Assembly (NCBI GenBank): GCA_019802505.1
Contig: JAFMOC010000011.1
Coordinates: 2,740,001 to 2,804,000, forward strand
Direction of reading: 5' to 3'
Source of the DNA: Corydoras sp. C115
Lineage: Eukaryota; Chordata; Actinopteri; Siluriformes; Callichthyidae
DNA: 64,000 bases
Below, piece after piece: positions 35,211 through 46,910 of this stretch. The translations under genes and the position numbers were made by a program. How positions within the stretch are numbered: position 1 is the first letter of the stretch; each line of letters opens with the position of its first letter. The notes beneath the pieces were generated by a model. The model saw nothing but the letters and a program-made list of their open reading frames with translations, did not search any database and was not told the DNA's origin.

Positions 35211-35719
35211 AGCGCGTGACAGACGCTGTTCCGCCTGTGGCGCGGGATGCGCGCTAACAGAAGGGCTGTGTCCCAATTCGAGGCGTTACGGCCCAGTGTC
35301 CTATGATCTCACGCCAGCATGTTGCGTTACCTGAGTAAACATACTTTTAATGCGGCCGAAACATTCGAACAACCTTTCAGTTTTCGAGGTTCGGTGAAAG
35401 TAAACGTTGGGACATGTAATAACACACTGAATTAAAACGTTTACAGCTGTGGAATCCAAATGTGTACTGTGGAAAATACACTATGGAAGTCCACAGTGAA
35501 GCAGGGCCGTGAGCAGTTGAACTTCTTTTTCCACAACGTATTTCCTTCTGCAGTTTGTGAGCTAACACGTCTAATTTCCTCCATAATAAGAACAGAACTG
35601 AGAGAACTGAGAAATAAGAAACCACTGTTACCAACTTAGCGACTTTATCGCTAAATTTAGCAACTTTTCACACCCTCTAGAGCAGGGGTTTCTATTGGAA
35701 TGGCAGTCCTGCAGGATGC

Positions 35720-35925
35720 TTACATTTACATTTGGTCATTTAGCAGACGCTTTTATCCAAAGCGACTTACAAGGTGAGCACAGGGTTAATCACAACATCC
35801 CTGGAGCAATTAGGGTTAAGGGCCTTGCTCAAGGAGCCACATTGGTAACTTCAGTGGACCTGGGATTTTAACCGCCAACCTTCAGATTACTAGCCCAACA
35901 CCCTAACCACTGAGCTACCGCTCCC
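35720..35925 (-). repeat. Second tRNA-headed SINE family (family B)
   Basis: On the minus strand the head reads 'gagcggtagctcagtggtta' (A box), then 'gggctagtaatctgaaggtt' and a B-box-like 'ggttaaaatcc'. The 3' end is 'gcgtctgctaaatgacca', part of the 'cgctttggataaaagcgtct' module widely seen in fish SINE tails. Distinct from the (GAAT)n-tailed family. Confidence 0.85.
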
Positions 35926-36030
35926 ATTGATGCTCTCAATGGACTTATAGTAGTTTTCCAATCTTTAAATACGGACACCTGATCACCACATGATCTGTAC
36001 ATGGCTGTCCTACACTGTTGATGTGGCCCG

Positions 36031-36235
36031 GCGTTCAAGGAGAATGAGTCCTCCACTGAGCCTTGGTTCTCCCAAGGTTTCTTCCTTAAAATAACAACAT
36101 AACCGGGAGTTTTTTCTTACCACTATCACATCGGCTTGCTCTTTGGAGGTTCAAAAGCTTGCAACACTGTAAAGCTGCTTTGTGACAATGTACTTTTTAA
36201 AAGCACTATATAAGTAAACTATTTAAACTTGAACT
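36031..36235 (+). repeat. Dispersed repeat, family C copy 2
   Basis: 'ccactgagccttggttctcc', 'caaggtttcttcctta', 'aacactgtaaagctgctttg' and 'atataagtaaactatttaaa' tail. It ends directly where the hAT-like element begins. Confidence 0.65.
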
Positions 36236-36236
36236 T

Positions 36237-36729
36237 GGGTGTCAAACTCACCGAGGGCCAAAACTCAAAGCATACTTTAGGCCATGGGCCGAACAGGATA
36301 AACATTTATTGAACACTCAACACAAAGTAAATGTTTCTGAACATGAATAGGAATAAAAACAAGACAGGAATATGAACTAACAGACTAACAGAACCAATGG
36401 AGGCAGTCTGACTGGAATGATGCAGAAATGTTCCCAGGTAAACTATCATTTGACATGGCAGCAGTCACGATCAATGTAAATTGATCTTGCGGGCTGGATA
36501 TAATTATATTATGCCGAAGCGTTCGTCCCTGGATGGGCATGAGGATCCCCATCCCATCTCATTCTTAAATACTGGAAAGTATTAAAAATTATGGGATCTG
36601 TAGTTTTTTGTGTTATCAGTGCTTCATATTGCCAGGTCATTAATAAAATTATCAATAGAGCAATGTGAAATTAATTTTGCCAGCTGTATGTAATTGTATT
36701 ACAGGCCGGATATGAGTGAATGACACCTA
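36237..36729. mobile_element. hAT-like non-autonomous element (tentative)
   Basis: Left end 'gggtgtcaaactcac' and right end 'gagtgaatgacacct' are imperfect inverted copies. Inside are 'gagggccaaaactc', 'ggccatgggccgaac' and 'gcgggctggatata', the type of 'ggccggat' sequence seen in elements with CAGGGGTGTCAAACTC termini. A short SINE scrap ('tccctggatgggcatg', near 36526) is inside. The hAT assignment is from recall of end sequences. Confidence 0.4.
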
Positions 36730-38430
36730 TGCTCTAGCGACTTATTTTCTTTAAAAGGCAACTAGCAACAAATCTAGTGACTATTTCTGGTGTTATTAAA
36801 GACTTTTTGAGACACACATGTTCTTCAGTTTCTGTCCACAGTGAGCAACAGGTTCTCACTAGATCAAATGGAACAGCTCTGGGAGAGCAGGTGCCCAGCC
36901 TAAAGCCAAGTATCAACTTCTATGGCTGCTCAGCTTCCAATGGAGGCAGTGCGTGCGGTAAGCCCGCAGCAATCAGACCTGGCAACACAAGCAAGACATC
37001 ACTGAAACTTTCCACACTTCAATGGAATAGTGGCATGGGAGTGCTTTCATATTCAGCTTAACACAGTGGCTCGCCATCTTGAATAACTCTGAGAAAACAA
37101 GAGTGCAAATCAACAAGGCATTGGAAAAAACTTCTGGCTATTCTGTAGGGAGACCACGGCCAGCTGGAGACACTGAAGGTGACATTATATTGGTGCATTA
37201 GATTAAATATGTGCAAAACTATGCTCTAAAGACTGACACCAGTACAAATGTCAGATGATCGTTGTAATAGCAATAGAACTGTATGAAGAGGTGGCAGTAG
37301 AAGCTTTTATGACCACGCTGATGTAGAAGTGGTTAAGACAGCAAATTTGACTCATAGAGCACAGCAATGTGGACAGAAAGACATAGAGAAGTGTCTAATC
37401 CATTTTTGTGGATTAATCCATGTCTAATCTAATCCAGCAAAATGCATGTCATAGAAAAATGTTCTAGATTGTATTAGACTAAAAGAGAAACTCAGGGTAT
37501 GGCATCTTTCTGAATGATGCACAGTTGGCAGTAGTACATCTTAAACCACCTGAAGAGTTAAACATGTAGTGCTGTTGGGCAATGGTGGATCTGCGAACAG
37601 GCGTGCAGCACCTCAGCTATTCCATTAGAAAGCCTTGTACAGTTAAAGAAGCCTGAAACACAGCATCATTCGGGTTGAAGTAAACCTCTGTGCCTGAAGG
37701 CAGCACACCCCGCATCCCCTTGTGGGATGCAGTGAGTCAACGCAATATGCGCACAATGAGAAGGCAGCTTAAAACGATTGACAGCAGCACAACAGCAGCC
37801 TCACTGGCATATGCTTGGATATGTTTGCGGCATCAGAACATAAGTGTTGATGTAGAGTAATAAAACATTGACACATGGGATACAGTAATAGTTTGGTATT
37901 AACATTCTTCTCCTGGATTTCTTGGGTTCTCACACTCAGGAACAGGCTTTATTTACACTGTATTTAAAATACATCTAAACACACATGTTGGGAATAGATC
38001 TGCCTTTGCTCGCATACCTGCAGCTGGTTGCTAGGTCTCTCTCCCTGCAGCATGTGATGTTCCCGATTATAAATGGAGCACACGTTCATCACGTGGAGCA
38101 TCATCAGGTGCATTATTTATGTGCTACTGTGCTCCTGCCACAGGATTCTTCTAGCAAATTTTGGATGCTGGGACATTACTATATGTTGCTTAAGCTCACT
38201 GTCCGTGTTCCATGGTCCAAGGTGGCCATAAGCATCATTAGTCGTCAGGGCACGCTGTAAGCCTTTACAGGTGCCGGCCATTATTTACTTTTAGTATTTA
38301 CTTTTAGCGTGCCCGCTGCTTTATGCTTCTCTTTGTAGGGGTCACGTGTACATGTACTGGTACTACAGTATACATGATATGAAGACACATGTTTGGGTCC
38401 GGCATACGTGGGGTATTTTAGTAAGCTTAA

Positions 38431-38500
38431 GTAAGTAAGTAAGTTTCATTTATATAGCATCTTTCACAGATATAGAATCACAAAGTGCTTTACATATTGC
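38431..38500 (+). repeat. Short (TAAG)n then dispersed repeat fragment
   Basis: Four TAAG units then 'tttcatttatatagcatctt', 'tcacaaagtgctttaca'. The latter is a familiar fish dispersed repeat fragment; class unknown. Confidence 0.4.
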
Positions 38501-39209
38501 CGAAAATAAATATATAAAAATAATATAAAATTTACCAGCATGCCATGACCCGTAACATCTAAGGAATACAAAGAAAGGTTGTTTGTGTTATTATATATGT
38601 TAGTGACAGCTGTGTTAGGCAGATTCGTTATGTTCAAAGTGCCAACATGCTATTTCCATTCCTTTAATTAAGTCCTTAAAGAAAAGATAAGTTCATAAGG
38701 TGATAAGGTTCACTGGAATGCCAGTGGCCTGCACAAAACCTCAACAGCACTGAACACATTTTGGATGGATAAAAAATATAATACAACAGTATAAAATTGA
38801 TAACAAATACTTGTTCTCAGAAGACATGGTAAAATTAGCAAATTTGACTTGTTTCTCAGAAATCTGAAAACATTTCAAGTTTCCAGTTTAAAGAGTTTCA
38901 GTAAGCTATAACTAAACTAAGAAAATATCTGAAATTTAAAAAATATGAAAAAATTGAAATGTCTAACATTAAAAAAATGTTTATTTGCTTGATGCAGACT
39001 TAAAGTGTCTTTTTTACATTATCCCTTTTTTACAGTATCCCTTTAATAAAACACAGGAAGCACAACTATGAATAAATTCTCAATATGTTCTGTTAAACAC
39101 TGGCAATATCTCACAATGTTGTGGTAGATTAGACAAGCAAACATAATGAGGAAAACATTAATAAAATATTCTAGCAACGAGGATCACAAAACAAAATGTG
39201 GGCAACATT

Positions 39210-39557
39210 TATTCATTATCTTCTGCTTAATCCTCTACTAGGCTCTACTTACTACTCTACAGGGGGGGATTCCCCATGCCCATCCAGGGGAGAAGGTTTC
39301 AGGTGCTGGGCAGATACACGTAGGACAAGGCGCCAATCTATCGCTGGGCACACTCACTCACTCACACAGACACACACTATATGGGCAATTTAGAGCATCC
39401 AATTTACATTGAATCCATGTTTTTGGACTGTAGGGGGAAACCTGGAGGAAACCCAATCAAACACAGAAAGAACATGGAAACCACCCAGATTGGGATTCAA
39501 ACCTGGATCCCCAGCATTAAGAGGAGAACGTGCTAACCACTAAGCAACCGTTCCCCG
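39210..39557 (-). repeat. tRNA-headed SINE, full length
   Basis: Tail 'attatcttctgcttaatcct' through to head 'ctaaccactaagcaaccgtt'. Carries a small duplication of 'actaggctctacttactac' near the tail. Confidence 0.87.
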
Positions 39558-40544
39558 TGGGCAACATGTAATTAACAGGTTTCTGGGGACTCCAAAGTCT
39601 GCAGGGCTGGAGAGTAAAGTGAAGTTGACAGGAATCATGATAATTGGAATAATAATGCTAAAATGTTATATAATGTGTGTTGCCTCATAAGTTTTTTAAT
39701 GAGGAAGACTTTAGTGGGGACCAAACCTTTATTGTTTAGGTCCTGATAAATACAAATTAACTGAAAACATGAGTGTTTACTTCTACTTACCGGTGGTTAC
39801 ATTAAATTGTATTTGTAACAAATGGCAACAACAATAAGATACATACTCCACGTTTGCAGAGGTATATAATTCCAAGCACGACTGCAGCTTGTTAAACAGC
39901 TCTGAACTTTGGAGCAAATGGTATTTTTAAAAGCAACAGTGCGTGTTAGTAAGGAAGCTGCATTAATCAGTATTCACTAGTGTGACATTTAAAGTGCATG
40001 CATGTATGTAAAAATACATTTGGTGCCTAAAGGCCATGTTTCATAAATATTCATCTTGGTGCCTCAGATTATCATTATGCTGTTCTGAATTTCATATTTT
40101 TACTGTTTTATGTTTTTTATACCAGATTTTTCACAGCTAATCATTGCTACAAGACAATCTACAATGGAATTTGGTACAATAAGCAAATTGATCATTAATG
40201 ATAAAGCCTGTCTTGTGGGTAAACTGCTTATAAAATGGTGTGAAACTGCTTAGTCACTATGTTTCTTTCTCTTTTTTTTATTAGTCTGCACATATGGTTT
40301 ATTAAAGAACAATCAGGATAGCTGAAAAAATAATAGGTGCCCCACTGTCCACCATAACATTACAATAAAAAAAAAGCATTACAATAATCAAGCCGGGATG
40401 GGATGAGGGCTTGAACTAACAGCTGGGTAGCATGTCCAGTCAAGAAAGGTCTGATCTTCCCCATGTTGTAAAAAGGAATCTGCAGGAACAGGCAGTTTTG
40501 ATAACATGATCAGAGAGTTTAAGGTGGGCGTCTATTGTCTACTG

Positions 40545-40780
40545 TGTCTCCTTCCATAGTCCAAAAACATGCTTTCAAGGTAAATTGAATGTTCTAAATT
40601 GCCCCATATAGTGTGTGTGTTTGTGTTTGTGTGTCTGTGTGAGTGAATGTGCCCAGCGATAGAGTAGCGCCCTGTCCTGGGTGTATTTGCCCAGCACCCG
40701 AAACTTTCCCTTCTAAAAGGGCATGGAGAACCCCCCACGACCCTAGTAGAGGACTAAGCAGAAGATAATGAATGAAAGAA
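40545..40780 (+). repeat. tRNA-headed SINE, 5' truncated
   Basis: Begins at 'tctccttccatagtccaaaa'. Body and tail 'gataatgaatgaaagaa' are intact; the tRNA-like head is absent. Confidence 0.85.
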
Positions 40781-42208
40781 GGAAGTTTTAAATGTGTAGT
40801 GGTGAGGTAAGACTGTTTCAACTGTTGCATTTTCAGTCTTTGATCACCTTTAGCCATGTTGTTTTAGTTATTACTTCTGCGTTATGATTGGTTACACAGA
40901 TCTAAGATAAATTAAGGAGCTTAATTTGCACTGTATTGCTTGTGGCAGTGAGTTTGAGGATACTGTTTTGGTAACAAGTGAGTCAAAAGAAAAATGGTTT
41001 AAATTAATATTACCAAATTATCAAATTATAATTACCACACATTACACTAGGGATGATCTGTTTTAGTTTGTTTAAGTATAGCTCTGTCTGTCCTGCTGTA
41101 CAAGCATGTTTCTCGGCCATTTGCCCTATGTGCACTGGGATATGTTACAGCAATAGCATGACCCTGATCGGGATAAGCAGCTTAGAAACTAAATGGATAA
41201 ATATAACAATGGCAAGACTACTGTTTGTTTAATGATTTTCTATTGTAAGGTGCATTGTAGGTGCATAATTCTGTTTTTTAACTTGCTATTAAATCAATAG
41301 AGACTATTATTTAATCTTACTATGTATTTGAAATATTTTTTTGTAAGATTTTACATGGCACATCAGAATCATAATCTTTTTTGCCAAATACAAGATGCAC
41401 AAGGAAAACATAAATACTTCAAGTAAAATATATAAACATAGTATAAATAACAATAAGCAACAAAAAACAACAATAAATATAACGTGAATAAATAAGTGAT
41501 TTATCAAGGTGCAAATATGTAATGTGCATATCAATATGTTCAAATTCAACCCCCAAACTACTGGAGTTTTACAACGAAGGATCCTAGCAGTCTACAGTTG
41601 CACAACCATACTGCAGCAGGACAGGGCAATTCTAAGGCCATTCTGGAATTAGAAACTGATGTAACATGTGCTCATTGGACAAAAGTAATAAGTTAAAACT
41701 AATATTTTTAAGAGGCACATGCTTTTGGCTATATAGTACATTACTAGTGTTCTTACAATGACGGGAAAGTAAAATGTTACAGATTAAACTGCAGGCTGTT
41801 TGAAGGCTGCACTTGTGGGTGTGAGCAGCAGGCTGTAAGCTTTGCACTGATGGTGTGGCTGAGCTGACGTCACTGAGGTTAATCTGTCGAGGGAATGGGT
41901 TTATGCAATTGTCTTGGAAGCCAGGATTTTATCTATGGATTGTTCTGCCTCTCTATTTCCATCCACTGATGTGATCTCTGAACCAAGAAAATGCATGAAT
42001 GTAAATATTGTAATTTGTACCACTCACCATGCTCTTTTTCAACCAAAGCGAAGCTTCAAAAAGAGAGCGCCTAGGAGAGGAAAAGGAGATATATGAGAGA
42101 TAGCTACACTACACTATATATATTGTAGCTACAGCCATGTATATATACACAGTAGATCTTTTGTAAATTTAACAAATCTGTATTATAATTATTATTATTA
42201 TTGTGAAT

Positions 42209-42255
42209 TTCCCCATTGTGGGACAAATAAAGGTTTATCTTATCTTATCTTATAA
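42209..42255 (+). repeat. LINE-like 3' terminus with (TTATC)n
   Basis: 'gaatttccccattgtgggac', 'aaataaaggtttatc' and three TTATC units: a typical short 3' end of a fish non-LTR retrotransposon. Confidence 0.6.
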
Positions 42256-42339
42256 TTTTATAACATATATTTATTTTATTTCTATTTTTCTATTATTTCT
42301 ATTTTTATCAGTTTTATCTTAATTTTTTGACTTATTATT

Positions 42340-42437
42340 GTAATTATTTTTTTTCTTTCTTCTTTTTTGTAATGCTTTGGCAATATTGTTGCACATAAAG
42401 TCATGCCAATAAAGCTACTTTGAATCTTGAATCTTAT
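42340..42437 (+). repeat. Second LINE-like 3' terminus
   Basis: 'gtaatgctttggcaatattg', 'catgccaataaagctactt' then 'tgaatcttgaatctta'. The AATAAA followed by tandem TGAATCT units suggests a target-primed retrotransposon end of a different family from the one 100 bp upstream. Confidence 0.5.
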
Positions 42438-43207
42438 GAGAGAGAGAGAGAGAAATATGGTCTCCGCCAATTTTCAATGCGAAAACGACGTAACATCTTT
42501 AGCACACATTCAACACAGTTAAAATAATACATAAAATCAGAGTTCAGAAAAATATGATGTCTAAAATTGTGTCCTATCAAGAATGTGTATTTTACTGATA
42601 TTTAAAATGATTCTGTTGTTTACTTAAACATGCTTTGGGTGCAGCACTCTATAGATATAGCTATAGACTGGGGGAAATCATGCAACAGTCAGGATGTGGC
42701 TGTGACATTAGTGCTTAAGGACAAAGTGCTTCTAACTTAAGAAAAAAAGCTCACACAGACACAAACAATGGAGACCACAGTGGCCACAACATGCTCAGAC
42801 AGCTGAGACCTTGTTATGAGCTGTAAAAGGCCCCTTTATTACTCTAGCGGGATCCTAACAACTCTCTGCTAATCCATGGATGTATAATTTCATCCTTACC
42901 TCCCAACCAATAGAATCAAATGGATTCTTCCATCAGCTGTCACAAGACCCGGCTCTTTGAAAGGATTTGGTGGCTCAGTGTGATCAGGCAGCCCTGAGCT
43001 CACAATAGGGATTACATTTTATTTGGCCTTAGCAAGATGGTATTCTTTGCATAACGCCGAAATGAACTTTTACCCTTAGACTTGAATGGGTCTAAAGGAA
43101 TCCACATGAGTTACAAATGATTTTCGGACAAAAATGTGATAAAAATCTGATCAGCAAAAAAAATACTGTGCAATAGTAGACAAAAAGCATGAGTGGGTAA
43201 GAATTAT

Positions 43208-43500
43208 TCATTAATTATTCTCCGCTTAATCCAGGGGAGAACAATTTGTGCACTGGGCAGATACACCTAGGACCAGGTACAATTCTTCGCTAGGTTCACT
43301 TACTTACACAGACACAAACACACACTATATGGGGTAATTTAACTGATTCATTGTGAATCCATGTTTTTGGATTGTGGATATCAAATGGGATCCCCCATTA
43401 AGAGGCGGACGTGGAAACTCCAACAGATTGAGATTCGAACCTGGATCTCCAGTGCTGAGGCACAAATGTGCTTATCACTACATACTACACCACCATGCCC
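43208..43500 (-). repeat. tRNA-headed SINE with internal deletion
   Basis: Tail side 'ttctccgcttaatccagggg'. It shares with the 25449 copy the jump 'gtttttggattgtgg' to 'cccccattaagaggcgga'. Head degraded ('ctacaccaccatgccc'). The next copy begins 10 bp later in the same orientation. Confidence 0.82.
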
Positions 43501-43509
43501 ACTGTAACA

Positions 43510-43853
43510 AAATCCATCCATCCATTATCTTCCGCTTTATCCTCTATTAGGGTCGTGGGGGGGGTTCCCCATGCCCATCCAGGGGAAAACGTGTCGGGCG
43601 CTGGGCAGATACACCCAGGACAGGGTGCCAATCTATTGCTGGGCACACACTCACTCACACAAACACACTCTATGCGGGGCAATTTGGAGAATTCAATTGA
43701 CTTGAGCCATGTTTATGGACTGTGGGAAGAAACCAGAGAACCCAGAGGAAACCCACGCGGACACCGGAAGAACATGAAAACTCCATTGGGATTCGAACTG
43801 GTAATCCCTAGCGCTGAGAGGCGAATGTGCTAACCACTAAGCCACCGTGCCAG
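43510..43853 (-). repeat. tRNA-headed SINE, full length
   Basis: (GGAT)n-type tail at 43510, body close to the best copies, head 'ctaaccactaagccaccgtg'. Short deletion at 'aaaactccattgggattcga'. Confidence 0.92.
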
Positions 43854-44335
43854 CGGTAACAAAATAAAATTTCAAATAAAATGCTTTAAACATCTAGCAA
43901 GCATTAAATTTATACCATCAAAAGATGCATCTTGATCACATTATTTGCCCACAAAAACTGCTGAATCTGCAAATAAAGCTTTTTTTTTTAACTCCTATGC
44001 TGCAAGTCACAAGACAGCACATGATTGAATGTGCACAGGGATGGTACTTTTTGTTTCACTGGACTGTGCCACTGTGCCCTAAAAACATGGTTCAGAAGAG
44101 CCATACAGCATTTACAGAACAATAAACTCAACTGTACACAGATGTGGTAAGTAGAATAAAGATGTCTCACTCAACATGACCTCGTGACCTCTAAATAAGC
44201 TGAATAAGTACAAAATTTTCTACATATATGCACACTAAGTGCTAGTGATTACATTTCCTGCAAACTGTGTAACCGTTAATTTATGTGTAATTGATTGCTT
44301 CTTGGTGGTCCTTGGAAAAACAAACTTTATGAATT

Positions 44336-44683
44336 ATTCATTTCATTCATTATCTCCCGCTTTATCCTCTATTAGGGTCGCGGTGGGGTTCCCCATGCCC
44401 ATCCAGGGGAGAACGTCTCGGGCGCTGGGCAGACACACCCAGGACAGGGCGCCAATCCATCGCTGGGCACACACTCACACACTCAAACACACTCTATATG
44501 GGGCAATTTAGAGAACTCAATTAACTTGATCCATGTTTTTGGACTGTGGGAGGAAACCGGAGAACCCGGAGGAAACCCACACGGACACGGGGAGAACATG
44601 GAAACTCCACCCAGATGGGGATTCGAACCGGGAATCCCTAGTGCTGAGAGGCGAACGTGCTAACCACTAAGCCACCGTGCCGC
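44336..44683 (-). repeat. tRNA-headed SINE, best-preserved copy
   Basis: 348 bp. The minus strand begins 'ggcggcacggtggcttagtg', has a perfect B box 'ggttcgaatcc' in the expected place, the full 'gtttccatgttctccccgtg' core and an (AATG)n tail. It serves as the local reference for the family. The tRNA-like first 65 bases make it a polymerase III-type SINE. Confidence 0.95.
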
Positions 44684-45010
44684 CAACTTTATGAATTAAT
44701 TAAGAAAAAATAAATAAAAAGACTAAACAAAACAACTTCCATATCACTTACACATAAGTTTCCTCTGTGCACAATAGCGCCATTAAACAATGGCTTTGCT
44801 GCTCGAACCATGTAGAAGTGCTGAGACATTTTGAGTCACGTCTTGGTTGGAAAGAGTAAATATTTGGATTTGTGTGGATTTGTATAGGGAATGAACACAA
44901 ACACACACAAGACTGTCTCTCTTATTTATAAAAAGATTACACACTATCCATTCTTATAAAATATGATTTTCTGTGAAAAAGGACATAATACATTTATATA
45001 GTTTAAATTA

Positions 45011-45487
45011 CAGGTGTCAAACTCAAGAAATAATTTTACATTGATCTATTATTATCGTTATTAATGTCCCAGTGATATGATTTTTTTTGGACCATGCTCA
45101 TATTTGAAATTTGTATAATTTTGACAGGAACAGAAGAGCAGAATTATTTAAATATTTATTTACGTTTTACAAGTTTAAGTTTATTTTTTTTTAAATGATC
45201 CCACAGATCACAGAAAGGTCAATGTTTTGATTTATTATTTTTACTTTTGTGGAAAAGCATAATTTTTAATAAAATTTTTGATGCATGTTCATAGTTGTAA
45301 CTTTTATAATTGATAGAGAGCAAAGTTATGTAAAGTTAAAGTTTTTAAAATTCCTGTCTGTTTTTATTCATGTTCATGTTCAGAAAACCTTTACTTTTAG
45401 TGTGTTCAATAAATCTTTATCTTGTTGGGCGCGATCTAAAGACTGCTTTGAGGTTTGGCCCCGGTGCAATTGAGTTTGACTCCCCTG
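45011..45487. mobile_element. hAT-like non-autonomous element
   Basis: Left end 'caggtgtcaaactcaa' and right end 'ttgagtttgactcccctg' are inverted copies with two mismatches. The interior is AT-rich without coding capacity apart from 'gaggtttggccccggtgc' at the right. Size about 477 bp. Possible relative of 36237-36729. Confidence 0.55.
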
Positions 45488-46346
45488 GTCTAGGTGTCAT
45501 TATTAATATGCTGATGAGAAAAGCTGACAATCAGAATTTGAAAAGATAAATTATGGTATAGATAAACTCGGGTTACTGGCTTATAAGGTGCTTCATGGAA
45601 ATATGAGGTCTGTAAACTGAAGATAGACCGCGTTGTATATCGATTTTGTAGATAAAACTAGTAAAATGTAAATTCCTTTTTGATTTGTTAAAATATGAGA
45701 TACCACAGATAAACAATTACAGTAAACAACATCTAAATAGGTTTATGCTATGTAATTGACCTGACCCACACAGAAAAGGGGCTAAGAGAATTATAATTTT
45801 GGGATTTAATCTAACATTTTAAAGTTTAAACATTATTAGAAATGAATGCCAAGAAATAGACATAATAATAATACAACAATAATTTAATTGTATAATAATA
45901 TAAGGTGAATCTTGGGTCAAATTCTCTTATAATAGTAGTTTATCAACTTCTGAAGTCTACATAAAAATGTTGACCTTCAGAAGTCAAACCACTAACTATT
46001 ACTACCAACTTGCCTGAGAATGCCTATGTTCAGGCTAAGAACATTAAATATTTCAGGCAATTCAACAAGTACTACCTCTTCTGGGTGAGCACCCAAGTTT
46101 ATTTTAATCCTACACAAGTAAGGGGGAATAGGAAAGGAGAATGAAATCACAGAATAAAGGATCATAGGGACACCAAAAGACTGTTCTGCAGGCTTGACTG
46201 GAAAATATATTAGCAGCAGGATTAAACAGATTTACTTTACTTCACTTTTTGCCGTAATTTTAAATGCAAGATATGTATATTTACTTAATGATTTTCTTCA
46301 CTGTGAGGTTCAAATAATATATCAAATAGGGGATTTCTACTCTTGG

Positions 46347-46650
46347 GGCGACACGGTAGCTTAACTGTTAGCATTTTTGCCTTCTATGTTCTCCCTGTGT
46401 CCATGCGGGTTTCCTTCAGGTTCTCCGGTTTCCTCCCACAGTTCCAAAACATGTATTTAGGGTAAAGTGAAAGCTCTAAATTGCCCCATGTAAAGGTTGT
46501 CTCGGTGAGTCTGTGCCCAGCGACAGATTGGCACCCTGTCCTGGGTGTATTTGCCCAATGAAATGCTGAAATGTTCTCCTCTGGATGGGCATGGGGAACA
46601 CCCCCACTACCCTAGAAGAGGATTAAACAGGAGATAATGAATGAATGAAT
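46347..46650 (+). repeat. tRNA-headed SINE, internal deletion in head
   Basis: 'ggggcgacacggtagcttaa' head, then B box missing (jumps from 'gcatttttgccttc' to 'tatgttctccctgtg'). Body and (AATG)n tail intact. Confidence 0.87.
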
Positions 46651-46737
46651 TTCTTATCGTTATGGGTGCAGTAACTGCAAAGAGGGTGCACTGTTTATTT
46701 TTGCTGTTGTTAATAAATTCTAAATGTATATTCATCT

Positions 46738-46830
46738 CATATCTTCTGCTTTATCCTACACTAGGGGTCACGTGGAGTGGGGGGTAGGGGCAGATTCAAC
46801 CAGAACATGTCACCATTCCATCGCTACTAA
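46738..46830 (-). repeat. SINE tail fragment
   Basis: Only 'cttctgctttatcctacact' and 'aggggtcacg' followed by a G-rich stretch survive. Confidence 0.5.
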
Positions 46831-46910
46831 ATGTATATTATTTTGATCAGACTATAAAAATGTGATTTTTTTAAAATGAATACAAAAAATTGGATTGGTT
46901 TGTTTTACAC

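Larger units (their letters stand above)
34850..35340 (-). promoter_or_regulatory. ptpn11: ptpn11 promoter / CpG-rich region
   Basis: Against an AT-rich background this 0.5-kb block is GC-rich with many CpGs ('ctggcgctcacggcgctaaa', 'ggcgcgggatgcgcgct', 'gaggcgttacggcc'). It straddles exon 1, as expected for the CpG-island-type promoter of a broadly expressed gene. I see no convincing TATA box and cannot place the start site; it probably lies between about 35080 and 35280. Confidence 0.7.

Noticed and set aside
44600..44683. tRNA gene candidates from perfect B boxes in SINE heads
   Set aside because: The A and B boxes sit in a repeat head without a convincing cloverleaf, and the same head recurs many times attached to the SINE body.
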